Source: Lomentospora prolificans (lineage: Eukaryota; Ascomycota; Sordariomycetes; Microascales; Microascaceae). Taken from it: 64,000 bases of DNA. Where the stretch lies: assembly GCA_029532625.1 (NCBI GenBank), contig JARFXM010000009.1, positions 3,968,001 to 4,032,000 of the forward strand, written 5' to 3'. Positions 33,256 through 45,809 of this stretch are shown here, in pieces; positions within the stretch are counted from its first letter, which is position 1; the number at the start of each line of letters is the position of its first letter. A program made the position numbers and the translations under genes. The notes under the pieces are model-generated. The model saw nothing but the letters and a program-made list of their open reading frames with translations, was not told the origin of the DNA and ran no database searches.

Positions 33256-35771
33256 TCATCTCACGAGGGCCCGCGCTTTTGTTCTTTCCTCCTCGGTCAG
33301 CACCCACAGGATGCCATCTTCATCCTCGTCCTCACCCGTGCCAAGACCCCTGACAACCTCTTCCCACTCGTCTTCCTCCATATTCACCACCATCAACATC
33401 TGCGTAACCCTAGAAAACACCTCTCTTGTCCCGTAGTTGCCTTTGGCAACTGCGCTGACTATGCCAGAGAAATCCCTCTCCATTCTCACAGCACCAAAGG
33501 CGCTCGTCCTACCCGCGTAGCCCCATAATCTCTTTTCGAGCTGCCGGGCTAGATTCCGTGCCGTGATGTCAAGCAGAGCAGCGTAGGTTTTGGGAGTCAT
33601 GAGCCGTGATATAGGCCGCATGAGTTGGTCCCAGCCGTGCTCGAACCGGCGAGCCACAAGGTCGTGGAACGAGCTTTCGTCCTCCTCAAACTGTTGGGCG
33701 GCTTCGGCGAATTCCTCCTCGGTGAGTGAGTAATCTATGTCCCGGAAAGTGTCCGATATGACCGGGCGCAGGCGAAGTTTGACTACGTTGTGGAAGAGCA
33801 CTTGGAGGCCGTCATTGAGGAGTTCGGTGGCTTTCGAGGTGAAGGAGCTCAGGAGATTCGAGAGGGTAGAAGCAACCAGACCGGCGTCGCGCTCGTTAGG
33901 GAAAGCGTCTCGGATAGCCGAGCTATTGGCAACGCCGTTTGGTTGGCCCGGGGATACGCCGAGGTTAGTCTGGATGATGCGGGTGAGGTACTCGTTGGTT
34001 ATATCGAGGCTGTTGATCAAGACGATGAAGCATACAATCTTATCTTCGGGGGGGAACCCCCCTTGCACCAATGCCCGGGGATATGACTCGTCACGCATCT
34101 TTCGCTGAACCATGCCGATGAAGTCCGACCCCATGACAACTCCTATTGTCGACACCACGGACGAGATGACCTCCCTCTGGCTTGTCGCGAGAGATTTTTG
34201 TATAACGGCGTTGACGATGAAGACCACATCATCTACCGCCAAGATAATATAGGGTTGATTGGCATCAATAGGTCGGTTGGGGCTAAGTGAAAGACCGCTG
34301 GGATACTCATCAAGCTGAAATGCTTTCTCAACGGACCGCCTGAAGAAAAAGGTGCTCATGACGTTGTACGGCGTCGTTAACTTGGATGATACTTTCCTAC
34401 TCAGGTTCGACTTGGTAATCACATCTGGCAGGGCCGCAGCATCACGTTCAGTATCCTTGGGTCTCTGACAAGGCTGTTAGTGCCCGAGGCTTTCGGTAGC
34501 ATGTATATTGCATCTCGAGGAAGGCATACCTTGCATTTACCGGATATGAAGCGGGTGTAAAGGGACCATCGGCTCAGCATAACAGAAATCTCGTTGAGGA
34601 TAGCATCCACCTCTTTCATATCCACGCCCTCATCTTCGCTGTTTCGGACATTCGTCGAAGCCCCACCTGTAGCCGGCGAATTCACACGCGCAGTCCCGGC
34701 GCCTCTCTGCTGTGGTAGGAAGCTTTGCACTAGAAACGAGAAGGGATAACTCTTGACGTCCGTCATTCGCCGGTCTACGTTCCGCTCCTCGCTCCAGGTG
34801 TCCAGAATAATCCCGCCCTGGACGTCGGCCTCCATTTGTAGTCTCTCAATCACCTTGACCATCTTTCCTTCGCCGTAGTGCCGCTCCACGAGGCTACCGT
34901 GACCATCGACGATCTGGGCAATGTGCTCGAACAGTTTTGTGAGTGTGTTGGCGTAAAAGTAACCGTCTTTACGGCCTTGGGGGGCGTTCTTGAGCGTCGC
35001 TCTCGCATAGCCCGCCACGCCCTGGCAGACATAGCGCCCGTACACATCCAAGCCCACGTCGCCTCTATCGATCAAGGGGAATAGCTTGAAGAACCTCGTA
35101 ACCTTGGCATTATCGCCCTCGCCCGTCGCCTTCTCAAACTCTCGCAGGAACAAGTTGCACAGGCTCTCTCTGGCGTTTTCGAGCGTCACCCACGGCTGGT
35201 CAGGCACCTCGACGCTCGGCACGATCTCGGCGGCGAACCTCCCGCGAATGATGTCCTCGGGAACGTTGCTGGCCCTCGCGATATATCCCGCCGCCGCCTC
35301 CCAATCCTGCGGCGCCCCCATGGACCCTACGACGCCGTTGATACACGCCTTGAGCTCGGCCACCTGCTCGACCACGCCAAGCGTCTCTTCTACCCTGCTC
35401 TTCTCGAGGTCGAGCTCCTTCACCTTGTCGCTGAGCCGTCCGGCCGTCTCCGAGGCGCTGGCTAGCATATTGCTACCGATGGCTCTCGTCGCAATGACCT
35501 GCGATCCGAGGCCCGCCCTGAGAACGTCCAGCCGGGCGAGGTCGCGGCCTAGGTCTACCTGGGAGGACACCAGGTCATCGAGGCGGCTTACTAGAGATGC
35601 CTCTTTCTCGTGGAGGGCGGCAAGCACGGCGCGCACTTCGGCCGGTGAGGTAGCATTGCGGATGTCTAGAGAAGGCGCAGACGGCCTGGTTGCGATGCTG
35701 GATCGGCGGGTCAGGACGGAGTCTGGGAGGCGGGAGGAAGGGGGGCTGTCGCCGTTCGGGAAGGTGGGCAT
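33256..35771 (-). CDS. COG4: Conserved oligomeric Golgi complex subunit 4
   Basis: A subunit of lobe A of the COG tethering complex, which captures retrograde vesicles at the Golgi. Exon 1 is 35771-34530. Exon 2 begins at 34464 (or 34473) and ends at 33256. The product is 816 aa (819 with the other acceptor). The N-terminus has a long coiled-coil region (about residues 40-140) with ALHEKEASLVSRLDDL, followed by the helical-bundle repeats typical of COG4, including RFFKLFPLIDRGDVGLDVYG and the exon-junction region YTRFISGKCK. The two acceptors are nine bases apart and both keep the frame. The downstream one sits at a better distance from the CTAAC branch site. The gene is convergent with Qri7, about 295 bases between stops. 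Confidence 0.9.
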
Positions 35772-36907
35772 TTCGGGCGCCTTACCCGGAGACGCATTGC
35801 GGTCCCGGGAGGCGTGCTTTTCAAAGCGAAACGGCCGGGTCGGGGCCTAAGAGACTGGAGAGTAGCTCAATGTCGGCGGAGCTGCGAAATGGCGGTCGGG
35901 TGTGTGTGGAATTGCTGGAATTGAATCGAGTTGAGCTTGGGGTTGTGAGGAAGTGTTTCTTGGGTCAAGGTGGGTTCGAGTTGGTGGGGAACATTGAACG
36001 GAGCTTGACGCCCGTGAATCGATTCCTGTACTGTCGGGGGTTTGGTATTACCACTGCCAGCCAGGCAGTGCTGCCCATGCTGGCTCAGGCCTGGAGTTGC
36101 ACCCAGATGGGCCTGGCGGGCTGGACAGACAGCACTGAGACAGCTATCAGTGGGCTTCTTATAGCACCAAGCCAGACATGCCAGGTGTCTGGACCCTCCA
36201 GCGCAAGGCTAGCCAGCACTAGAAGGTGTCCAAATGGGGACAGCCAACAGATTGATCAATTGTGTGAATTTCTGCGCCTCAACACCTCAAGATCTGTTCC
36301 TCACCTCACCATCTCGTAATAGCCAGCACTGTTTTGTTTGGAGAGTACAAACACCGCAAGAAATCGAATTGATCCCGCCCGGTATGCAAAAGTTTGTCTC
36401 CTGGCCACGGCAGAGGCTCGCCAGATTTCGCATTGTAGTGGCACTAAATGGTACATGAATATATTATCGTCGTTATTTATACAGACCCCTTCTTCGAAGC
36501 ACTTCCTTGACTGCCGCACACTGGTCGAATGCAACCCGCCCTTAACTCTATTCTATGCGTCGCTGAAAACGAAAACCACATGCCTGTCCTCCGATATCTC
36601 GAAAGGCAGAACAGCCCGAGTATATGGTCTAAAGGAAATAGCCTGCAGTGAGGAATGGAGGAAAAAAAAATAAAAAAGGTCGGAAGCAAGAAGAAAGCGA
36701 TTTCAGAAACAAGCAGAAAATTCGTGCTTGCAAGAGAGGACCGCCAGTACGAAAGACGAAGATGCAGTGTTCCATTTTCCCAAGTTTAAAAAAAGAACAG
36801 GAAAAAAAAAGAAGAAAAGAAGAAAGGAACAAAACTCCTTTGCCCAGACCCAGACTCCTTCATGCATGCTGCTTTGGTGACACATACAAAAATCGTTGGT
36901 GCTCGCT
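35772..36907. other. COG4 promoter and PMR1 3' flank
   Basis: No gene is seen. The COG4 upstream part carries ACATTGAACG at 35991-36000 and several GCCAGC/GCTGGC-type words between 36056 and 36217. The part near 36660-36840 is purine-rich on the plus strand and is the probable 3' UTR of PMR1. Confidence 0.55.
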
Positions 36908-39900
36908 CTATACGGCCTGGCTGTACCCAGAACCAAGGCGCTTATTCCTTCCGTACATCCACCACTTCCTCGCCTCATCTGCCCAAAACACGGTGCTGCA
37001 GAGCATCATGAGCCCCACGAGGTCGTAGAACCCTAGCGCTTCCGTCTGGAAAACTTCTTGGAGCCACGGCAGGTAAATCACCATGAGTTGGCCAGCGAGG
37101 CTGAGGGCCACGGCCCAATTAAAGAGTGTGTTGGAAAGCAGCCCAATCTCCCCCTGGAGGATCGACTTCGATTCCGAACGACAGGCGAGCGCATTGAACA
37201 TGTCAAAGAGGACAAAACATGTAAACGTCATGGTTGTGTCGCGCCGAGTTACTTCGCCGTCCGCGAGCATTCGGCTGTACACCATCATCGTGCCTAGCAT
37301 GATGATAGCCGCGGATGTGAGTACGCGCCTGATGAGCGCCTGTGTCAAGACGGGGTCGCCACGCCTTCGGGGCGGCTTATTCATGACATCCTTGTCCACG
37401 GCCTCAACGCCAAGGGATTGAGCCGGCGGGCCATCCATGATGATATCTGATCCGACATGTTAGCTCCGCTGTTTGACGTTACCTCGCCGTGGCGCAGGGG
37501 CAACTTACTGATCCAAAGGATCTGCATCGCGTTCAATGGGTTCTTGAACCCGAGGCACGTGCACACAAGTACCAACGACAAGCTGGCCGCGCTGGTACTC
37601 AGCTGGAAGGTTAAGAAATTTTGGATATTGTTGAAGATGCCTTTGCCCTCTTCGATGGCGTGGAGGATGGTGGAAAAGTCGTCGTCCGTCAAAATCATAT
37701 CGGCCGCCTCCTTGGCGACGTCTGTACCGTTCAGACCCATCGAGATACCGATATCAGCCTTCTTCAGGGCTGGCGCATCGTTCACCCCGTCTCCAGTCAT
37801 GGCGACAATATCGCCCCTAGACTGTAGCGCGCGGATGATCTTGAGCTTATGATCAGGGTTCGTGCGCGCAAAGATTGTCGTATGGCTCATAGCAAGCGCA
37901 AGATCAGCCTCTGACATGGCATCGACCTGGTCGCCCGTTAAAACTGACCGGACTGATGATTGACCCGGTGCTCCTCCCTCGTTGGCCACCGCGATGTTCA
38001 TTCCAAGTTGCCTGCCAATCGCCACTGCGGTTGCCTCTGCATCGCCTGTGATCATGATCACTTTGACTCCGCCTCGCATCAACCTCCTGATCGAGCGACC
38101 GACGCCAGGACGGGGCGGATCACGCATGCCGACGATGCCGGCGAATGTCAAACCTCGATAAGTGTCCTCGGAATAGTGGGGAAGTGCGCCGTCTCCTCCA
38201 TCACTGCTGGGTGAAGCGCCGCGAACATTGGGGGATAGATTTGCCCGTCCTTTCATGGGTTTGGATACGAGACCACTGGCGAAGGCGAGGACTCGAAGGC
38301 CCTGCGACGCCATCTCATCTGCAGCTTCGAGCGCTTCTTGCTTCCTGGCGGCATCAAGGACTATCTCACGACCGTCGCTGGTGACATACGTGTCGCACGC
38401 CTTAAGAATCTTGTCAATGGCTCCCTTCATATAAGCGAATTCTCGATCGCTCCTCTCCGCGGCAACCGTGACGCCCATCCATTTGCGCTCGGAGCTGAAA
38501 GGCGTGTCGCTGATACGTGGGCCAACCGACTCTCGGGCGTCATGCTCCTTAAACCTGTCTAACAGGTCAAGCATCGCCACATCCGTGGGCTGCCCAACCC
38601 ATCTGGTCCAGGCTTGGCCATAGCGACTCTGAGTGGATGAAAGGACAGCCCTCGCTCTAGTGGTAGATGTGCCGTCATCCGCATACTGTCGGGCCAAGCG
38701 TCCATTATTGGCAATGTTTCCGATACGAAGTATGCGCAGAGTCGCAGCATCAGGGCGCGTATCTGTGACTTCGTCGTCGGAGTCAACGTCGAAAGCCGTA
38801 TCAGATCCAAAATACCACATCTTGGCGGTAGTCATATGGTTTGTTGTCAGGGTTCCTGTCAAGCCGAATTAGAAACCAATGTGCTACTATAAAACCAGAG
38901 AGTTTGGAAGTGGCAAGTTACCTGTTTTATCCGTACAGACGACGTTGACCGAACCCAAGGTCTCAACCTTGGGCATTCGTCGAACTATGGCGTTGTGCCT
39001 TGCCATTCGGTGAACGCCAAGTGCGAGAGTAACCGTGACAATGATTGGGAGGCCCTCGGGAATCGCGGCGACGGCGAGAGACACGGAGATGGTGAAGATA
39101 TCGAGTAGGTTCTTGCCCTGGAGCCAGCCGACTAGGGAAATAAACCCAATAATTACAAACGAGAGCTTGCTGAGTTGCGAGCCAAGATCATCCATAGATA
39201 GCTGGAGCGGTGACCTAGGGCTTTCCGTTCCTGATACACTTGTCGCAATCGTACCAAAATGGGTGTTTCCGCCGGTTGCGAACACGATGCCTTGGCCGTG
39301 GCCTGACTTGACCAGGGTTCCCATATATGCAATATTATGCGTCTCGTCGCCAATTGGAGTTCGCGCACCAGAATGAGGCGATAGGCGGCCGTTGACCGTG
39401 ACAGGAATGTGCGGAGCTTGCGTTTTGCTATCAGCAACGACTCTCACAGGCTCATTCTCACCAGTAAGGTTCGACGCATCAATGGTTAATTCGACGGCTT
39501 TCGTGACACGGATATCAGCTGGGATACGATCGCCAGTAGTGAAAAGGACCAGATCCCCAGGTACAAGCTGAGAGGCCATCACCTTGGTCGAGGCAGCCTC
39601 CAACGTCTCCTCTCCAGGAGTCGTGGCGCCGGGTGAACCGATACCATCCAATGCGTCTCCCACTGCAGGCGGCCATGCGTTAGAGCGGTTCGCCACCGTC
39701 GGATTTGGAGTTGCGCGCACAAGGTGAGCATGGTTGGGGACCAGGTGGTTCAACGCTTCGATTGACTTTTCCGAACGGTATTCCTGCGCGAATCCAACCG
39801 CAACCACGATGGTTACTGCGACAGTGATGCTCAACGCATCATCCATATTCCCAACCAATATCGAGGCAGCTGCCGAGGCGAGCAATAATAGAATAAGCGG

Positions 39901-40318
39901 CTCCTTGAACTGTCCGAGGAACCTCAACCAGATAGGCTCAGGATCGTCGTGGGGAATCTCGTTCGGACCATAGTCGCTAAGTCGCTTGAGAGCGTCGACT
40001 TCAGATAGACCGTGTGTCAGGGATGTGCCTAGTCGGGAGGCTACCTCTTCGGGCGTCGTATAAGAAAATTGCTCTGCGACGCCCTTTGATACATAGTTAG
40101 TCTTTCAAGGCCCGAGTTCGATGGTGTGCGTGCTACAATCCGCCGCTGAATGGACTCACCCTCGACTGTGCCGGGGTCGTTTTCGATAGACGTGAAGGCG
40201 GTCGGATATGCCTCCATTGATCATCGCCTGGAGCCTCTAGACCCGTCCGCGAAAGGGCGGGAGTCTCTGCGAGAGGCAAAAGGCCTTCGCTCGCCTGCCC
40301 GCGCCATGGTATTTGCAT
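36908..40318 (-). CDS. PMR1: Golgi Ca2+/Mn2+-transporting P-type ATPase (PMR1/SPCA)
   Basis: Pumps Ca2+ and Mn2+ into the Golgi, supporting glycosylation and secretion. Four exons (40318-40160, 40101-38922, 38855-37509, 37446-36908) give 1074 aa. Key residues: TGEN at 266-269, PEGLP at 401-405 in M4, and phosphorylation motif DKTGTLTT with Asp444, split by the second intron. Further on are MTGDGVNDAPALKKADIGISMG and the M6 block QILWINIIMDGPPAQSLG, formed across the third intron. The start at 40318 follows an in-frame TAA. The first intron could also end at 40084, dropping TNYVSK from the protein; a CTAAC branch site favours that, while the longer exon resembles the KSVAE region of related pumps. 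A loop of about 45 residues between the stalk and actuator domain is longer than I expect in yeast. SERCA is excluded by length. Confidence 0.93.
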
Positions 40319-42184
40319 AGTTTAAGGGGAAGGAGAGGGTGGATCGTGTCAGATGACTAGGAGCGGGTTTGTGCATTCATGAGGACAAAAACTCTCGATC
40401 GTCGTGTGTTAAAGAGCGTGAGAGCCTCGATGATATTCCGGACTTGAAGAATGCGCGGCGTCCGAAGGACCTGGCTGTACACGATAGTTAACTCTCGCCT
40501 CACGGTTGGAGGTTCTTGTCGTCGCCAGGGTGGTGGGATTCTCGGAGGTGACGGACGTGAAGCACTGCAAGTAATCTTCTAGATGCGTGCAAACACCTCA
40601 GCGACTGTCAAAATTAGATTGTGCTCAATAACTCGAGTTCTGCGATTTTCTTTGAATTTGTTTTTATTTTTCCTTTGGGAATAGGACACATGAGAGCAAC
40701 AGGGAAACAAATTTCCTTGGAACCAATCTGATTGAAGTGTACACGATTACACAGTGCCGCGTCTAGTTCTGGAAAGGGAGATCTCTGGGTGCCAGGACGA
40801 GCTGTTACACTGATGGAACCCTGCTTGATTACTGCATTTGGATTAGCCAGCTGGCCTCTGAGTCTCGCGCGCTGGGTCACTACGAGGGTCAGCCAAGGTA
40901 CGCCCTTCAGTGGACCTGGCATCCAGTCCAGGCCTTTCCGTGTGGAGTAAATTTAGCATCCACCAACGCTTGGCTCTCGCATCACCTCGTTCGCCTCTTC
41001 TCGTTTCCACATTCAGCGCTCTATCCATAATGTCTCGTGACACCGTCCGATGAGAGTATATATAATCGAAAACGTCGCATTAGAAATCAGTCTACTGCAG
41101 CGACCGGCTGGCTTGCTTCGCAGTTTGGCAAAGGACAAGGATTAAACCACTAATGCGGCCCCTAGCATACGTCGTCGGCGACGCATTGAACGCTTCCTTG
41201 AAAATGAAGATTGCGAGATTCGTCATGCTCCTAAATCGACACAGACAATAGTTCTCCACTCGAGGGCCGAAATAGTGGAGGACAAGACGTTGGGGAAGCT
41301 AGCAATAAGATATACCTTACAATCACAGTTCTTTTTCGGAGGCTAAGTGGGTTTCTTTAAGACAGCACGATCATCAACTGGCTTCCAGAAGAGCTCTCCA
41401 GCCGTGATGAGTTGCAGTAAGCCAGTTCTCATCCAATTAGCTTCGAACAATCCGAGCTTCCCATCATATGGACCGCCCATCAACAAAACTTCAAGTTGGA
41501 TCGTGGATCTGTGCTGGACTTGTCTGTCACGTGAAAGATTACCTTTGATTGGCCAGGCGGACTCGATGGAGCACGGGATGTTGCGTACGTAATCCAGTCT
41601 GGCCATTGTGTTGCTGGGTGGCCCGGGCTCTCCTGTGGCGGTTCCCAGCCACCGACTAAAAAGCCAGCAAATTAGTGGTGGACCTGAAATTGAGGAAGGA
41701 ACAGCAAAACACAAGCCCCCCCTCCCCCAAGTCCCTCCACTCTTCCCCAAAATTGTTCGTCATTTTCGCTCGTCGCCACAAACATAATCGCGTCGCTAGC
41801 ATCATCATCGCCAGAATTTGAGCTCACAATCAGGGCGCGACTTCTACCTAGGCGTTTCTCACGTTATTCTTATGTCCGATCGCCGCGTCTGTCGTACTTC
41901 CGCCCTTAACCCCTCCCGAATATCACCCGACGCAACGCGATCCGTGTCCGCTTTTACCTAGCGCGCCACTTCTGACCTGGCGTTGTTTACACCTCCCAAC
42001 TAACTGCCCATCGCCCGCCTTCACGCATCACATCCCCATTGTTCGCATTTATTCACGCAACCACCTCGACCGCGGGCGCATCAATTTTATCCATAGGGAA
42101 GCATCAGCAGTGGCTTAGTGCCTCTTGCTTTCCCCTCATCATCATCTTTGCACACGTTTTCCCTAGCCTCTCTCCACCGCCACC
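40319..42184. other. Divergent promoter region, PMR1 / RAD21
   Basis: No gene is seen; the frame at 41343-41750 (minus) has no recognisable content. It contains the palindrome GCCAGCTGGC at 40847-40856 and GCCAGC at 41663-41668. The last 150 bases before RAD21 are C/T-rich. Confidence 0.5.
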
Positions 42185-44138
42185 ATGTTTTATTCGGAGA
42201 CGCTGCTCCAGAAGAGCGGCCCGTTGGCCCGAGTATGGCTCTCGGCCAACTTGGAGCGCAAGCTCTCCAAGACACATATCCTTCAATCCGATCTTGGTGA
42301 GAGTATTGAGGCGATATTGACGCCGAGCCAAGCCCCGATGGCCCTCAGGTTAAGCGGCCAGCTGCTGCTGGGTGTCGTCCGAATTTATAGTCGCAAGACG
42401 CGTTATTTGCTAGACGACTGCAATGAAGCCTTGATGAAGATCAAAATGGTATGTGTACTCGTGTTGACTGGCCCGTGCTTGTAGTTAACGACAATGTTTG
42501 CAGGCTTTCCGGTCTAGCGGAAACAATGATATGACAGTCAATTTGAACGTGTCAAACCGCGAGGCGCTCCTCCTCCCTGACCGTATTACGCCATACGACA
42601 ATCTTGACATCCTCCCGCCGCCGGATGCGGCCTGGCTACTGGCCCAGATGGACGATGTCACGTCAACCCCCATGGGTCGAAAGGGCCGTGTTAACAACCG
42701 GGAAATCAATCTCCAGGAGGATTTTAGCAACAGTCAATTCATGCAGTCAGGGGTTGAGAAGGACGACGAATTGGCGCTAGCTCCCTTAGATGACGGAGTC
42801 GAACTCGAGCTAGATTTCGGTGACGGCCTCGACTTCGAACGCCCCCGAAATGTCGACAGGTCTATTGAAATGGGTCGAGACGCCGCGCCTCCGATGGATG
42901 ATGATATCTTTAGCGAGTTGGATCTAGGCACTCGCCCCGGCAAAGAAGGCGGTGACCAAGAGCCTTCCATCAGCCTCGACTTTGATAATGGTGTGCGGAT
43001 TGCCGATGACGAAGGGGATATTCAGATGGGCGATGACGACTTGCACTTTAACATGGACGATCAGTCCGCAATGCCCGCTGGACCCCATATCAGCCGTGCT
43101 AGGATCTCCGAGTCTCCGCTATCTGATATCGACGAGGACCTCGCCCGCGAGGTCGAGGAAGAAGTAACCCGACACAACCAAACCGATCTCTACGAACCTA
43201 CAGCGGAGGATGATACAACAATGGTTCGCAGACCAGCCCAGAGAGCGAGAAAGCAGAAGGTTATACTACCTGATGAGCAGACGATGCTTTCTAGCTCCTA
43301 CATCAAGGAGCAGCACGCCAACCGAGAAAACATCCTTAAGCCGCAGTCCTTTTTGCCCAAGGATCCCTACGTGATTGCACTTAGGGAAATGCACAAGAAT
43401 GGCGGTTTCGTCGCTAATTTCATTCTTGGCGGCCGGAGCTCGGCTTGGGCCCCCGAACTACGCACAATGCTATCTATTACAGGAAGCAAGCAGTCAAACG
43501 ATCTCAAGCGCAAGAGGGATAGCGGTATTGCCGATATGGATAGCGACCAGGGCCTTTGGAAGTCTCCTAGGCTTGATGTCGATGATGATGACCATCTCGT
43601 GCTTGGCGATGCCGACGCTGGTAACCAGACTGTTGGCGCCGATGGTACCATTCTCGAGATCCCTGCGGACGACCAGATGGATGACGGCCACGAAAGGGAA
43701 GGCAGCCCTATGCCCGCATTTGACGAAACGACGGCGCCTCTCGTGCATCCTGCCGACAGCGGTCTGGTTTCCGTGGGCACGAAGCATGCCGTGCATATCC
43801 TGAGGGATCTTTTCGGTGCGGATGCCGAACATGATGCCGAGAAGCGGAAGAAGACTGCCGTGGTCTTCCAAGACCTCCTACCCGAGGGACAGACAACAAA
43901 AGCGGACGCCACCAAGATGTTCTTCGAGTGCCTTGTCCTCGCCACCAAGGATGCTATCAAGGTGGAACAGGGCAGCGATCTGGGCGCGCCCATTCGCGTG
44001 CGCGGAAAGCGCGGCCTCTGGGGTGAGTGGGCTGAAAGGGAAGCTGGCGGTGAGATTGCCACGGAAGCCGAGGAACAGGCAGCAACATCTGCACAGGCGC
44101 CCGAAGCCCAGCCGCTCGCTGTCTCCGTTGAGTCTTAG
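42185..44138 (+). CDS. RAD21: Cohesin kleisin subunit Rad21/Scc1
   Basis: The kleisin that closes the cohesin ring between Smc1 and Smc3 and is cut by separase at anaphase. Two exons, 42185-42448 and 42504-44138, give 632 aa. The N-terminal Smc3-binding domain begins MFYSETLLQKSGPLARVWL and includes GVVRIYSRKTRYLLDDC. The middle is long, acidic and disordered, and holds SIEMGR at 208-213, which matches the S-x-E-x-G-R separase consensus of yeast Scc1. A basic segment (RRPAQRARKQKVILPDEQT) follows. The C-terminal winged helix (about 555-605) binds Smc1: MFFECLVLATKDAIKVEQ. A mitotic Rad21 rather than meiotic Rec8 is inferred from the N-terminal block. Confidence 0.93.
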
Positions 44139-45809
44139 CTCAGGCGAGTTGACAACGAGGTTGGGGATAAAACGGTGTCCGGATTGCGAGTCTGCATTCT
44201 ATCAGATAGACGAAAAGGAGGACGGGTGTCTTGTATCATTACAAAGGCCACTGCATTCACGGAACTTTGGGAAAGGATGGCTGTCTTGTCTAGGAATAGG
44301 AGGTGGCGTTTTGGCGAACTGAAGAAATGGGAAGACCATGATACCAAGACTTTTGCTCGGCTCCGCGGGCAAGCTCTCTTGGAGCCTTGATTTCGGTTTT
44401 TTTTTTTTCTTGGATATTTTTTTTTTCCTTCTCTCTCTCTCTCCCTCTCCGTGTCGGGAGATGGTCCCTCAGGCTTGTTGCTTTTCGTTATCTTCCTTTG
44501 CCGAATCCTTGGTCTAGTTTTATTTTTTATTCCTTTTTCATTCTCTTTACTCCTCCCCTAATATGACTACGCTTTCGCGGAAGCGGGTAAGGGGGCTGTT
44601 ACTCATTCCGCGTAAAGGAAAGACTTTTTGCTTTTCTTGCGCCCTTGGTAGCTGCATGGTTTGGCGGTATTCTCTCTAATCCCCCCCAAGGTGCTTTACC
44701 ATTGAAAGGGTCACACGATGCTTATGGAAAATGACGCGAGCGGAGGGCATTTTGAAATACAAACCTGAATTAACTTGTTTACATCCATCCGGGATACGAC
44801 GCTCTCATCTGTAGTGACCTGAAGTAATGCACAGATCGTAGTCTCTTGTATCAAGTACACTGGACAGTCTCTAATAGGGACTTTACAGTTTCTGTTTCTC
44901 TAGCAGCCACTGGTTCGGCTCCTGTAACCAATGATCAGTCCAGATGTGCTGACGGGTGCCTGCGCGCGTTGATGTGTTAGTGTGCTGGTGGAGGCGGGTA
45001 CACCTAGGGGAAGCAAGCACCGGGAGCAGGAAGGGTGGTCACCAATAGAGACGCAAAAAGTTTCCGGAAACTGGGTATAAACAAAGGCCGCTATAAAGTA
45101 TATCCTTGGCTATGCATGGGCTGGTTCGGCTCGGTTTCCGTGTAAGACTTGACATTGAGAGCGGCGATATGGGATCCCATTCCATTTACGCGATGCCCTA
45201 TTCCAAGTCCTATTCCCAGTACTCAACACATAAATCACCATGGCTAGCACTATATTGGATATTTTATAGCCATATTGATCTCGTAGACGCTCAAAACCCA
45301 GCATGAATCCATGCTCTTGATGAATGCGATGCAGATGCTAAACGGGCAGCTGCCGTCACCTTCGATCACGATCTCCAGCTGACAAATGTGGGGAAAGCCA
45401 CATCATGGCATTCATGAATAACTCGCCACACTCAAACTCGAGCGGCCGCTCGGCAACAGATATATACAGATGAAAGAGACACCTCGAATACTTCAAGCTT
45501 CAAGGTCTCTCTCTGCTTATACTCGCAATTACACAACCGGAAGTAGGGAGGTACTTGATTCAAGGTAGTCTACGAGACGGTGTAGTGACTCATAGAGGGC
45601 TGAACCCTCACACTCATTGTTCGGAAAAGCTGTACGCCGATGTATATCGAGCTCTGAAGAATACTACTACATCGAGCTCTGAAGAATACTACTACATTGA
45701 AGCCTTCAACTTGCTTGATTAGGGTTATTCAAACAGATCAAATCTGCCACTCTTCACAACGCAGCCCCACGACCTCAACCAACCCCTCACTGTAAACGCG
45801 CGGTATATC
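44139..45809. other. Intergenic region RAD21 to DBR1
   Basis: No gene is seen. The first part (44395-44570) is T-rich, probably the RAD21 3' UTR. A perfect 25-base tandem duplication lies at 45646-45695, just upstream of DBR1. Confidence 0.55.
45646..45695 (+). repeat. Perfect 25-base tandem repeat upstream of DBR1
   Basis: Two identical, directly adjacent 25-base copies (45646-45670 and 45671-45695), each starting ATCGAGCTCTGAAG. They end about 115 bases before the DBR1 start codon, so they lie in its promoter or leader. Confidence 0.92.

Noticed and set aside
40160..40217. Alternative PMR1 start at 40217 (MEAYPTAF)
   Set aside because: That frame is not in register with exon 2 through the GTGAGT donor; the ATG at 40318 is, and follows an in-frame stop.
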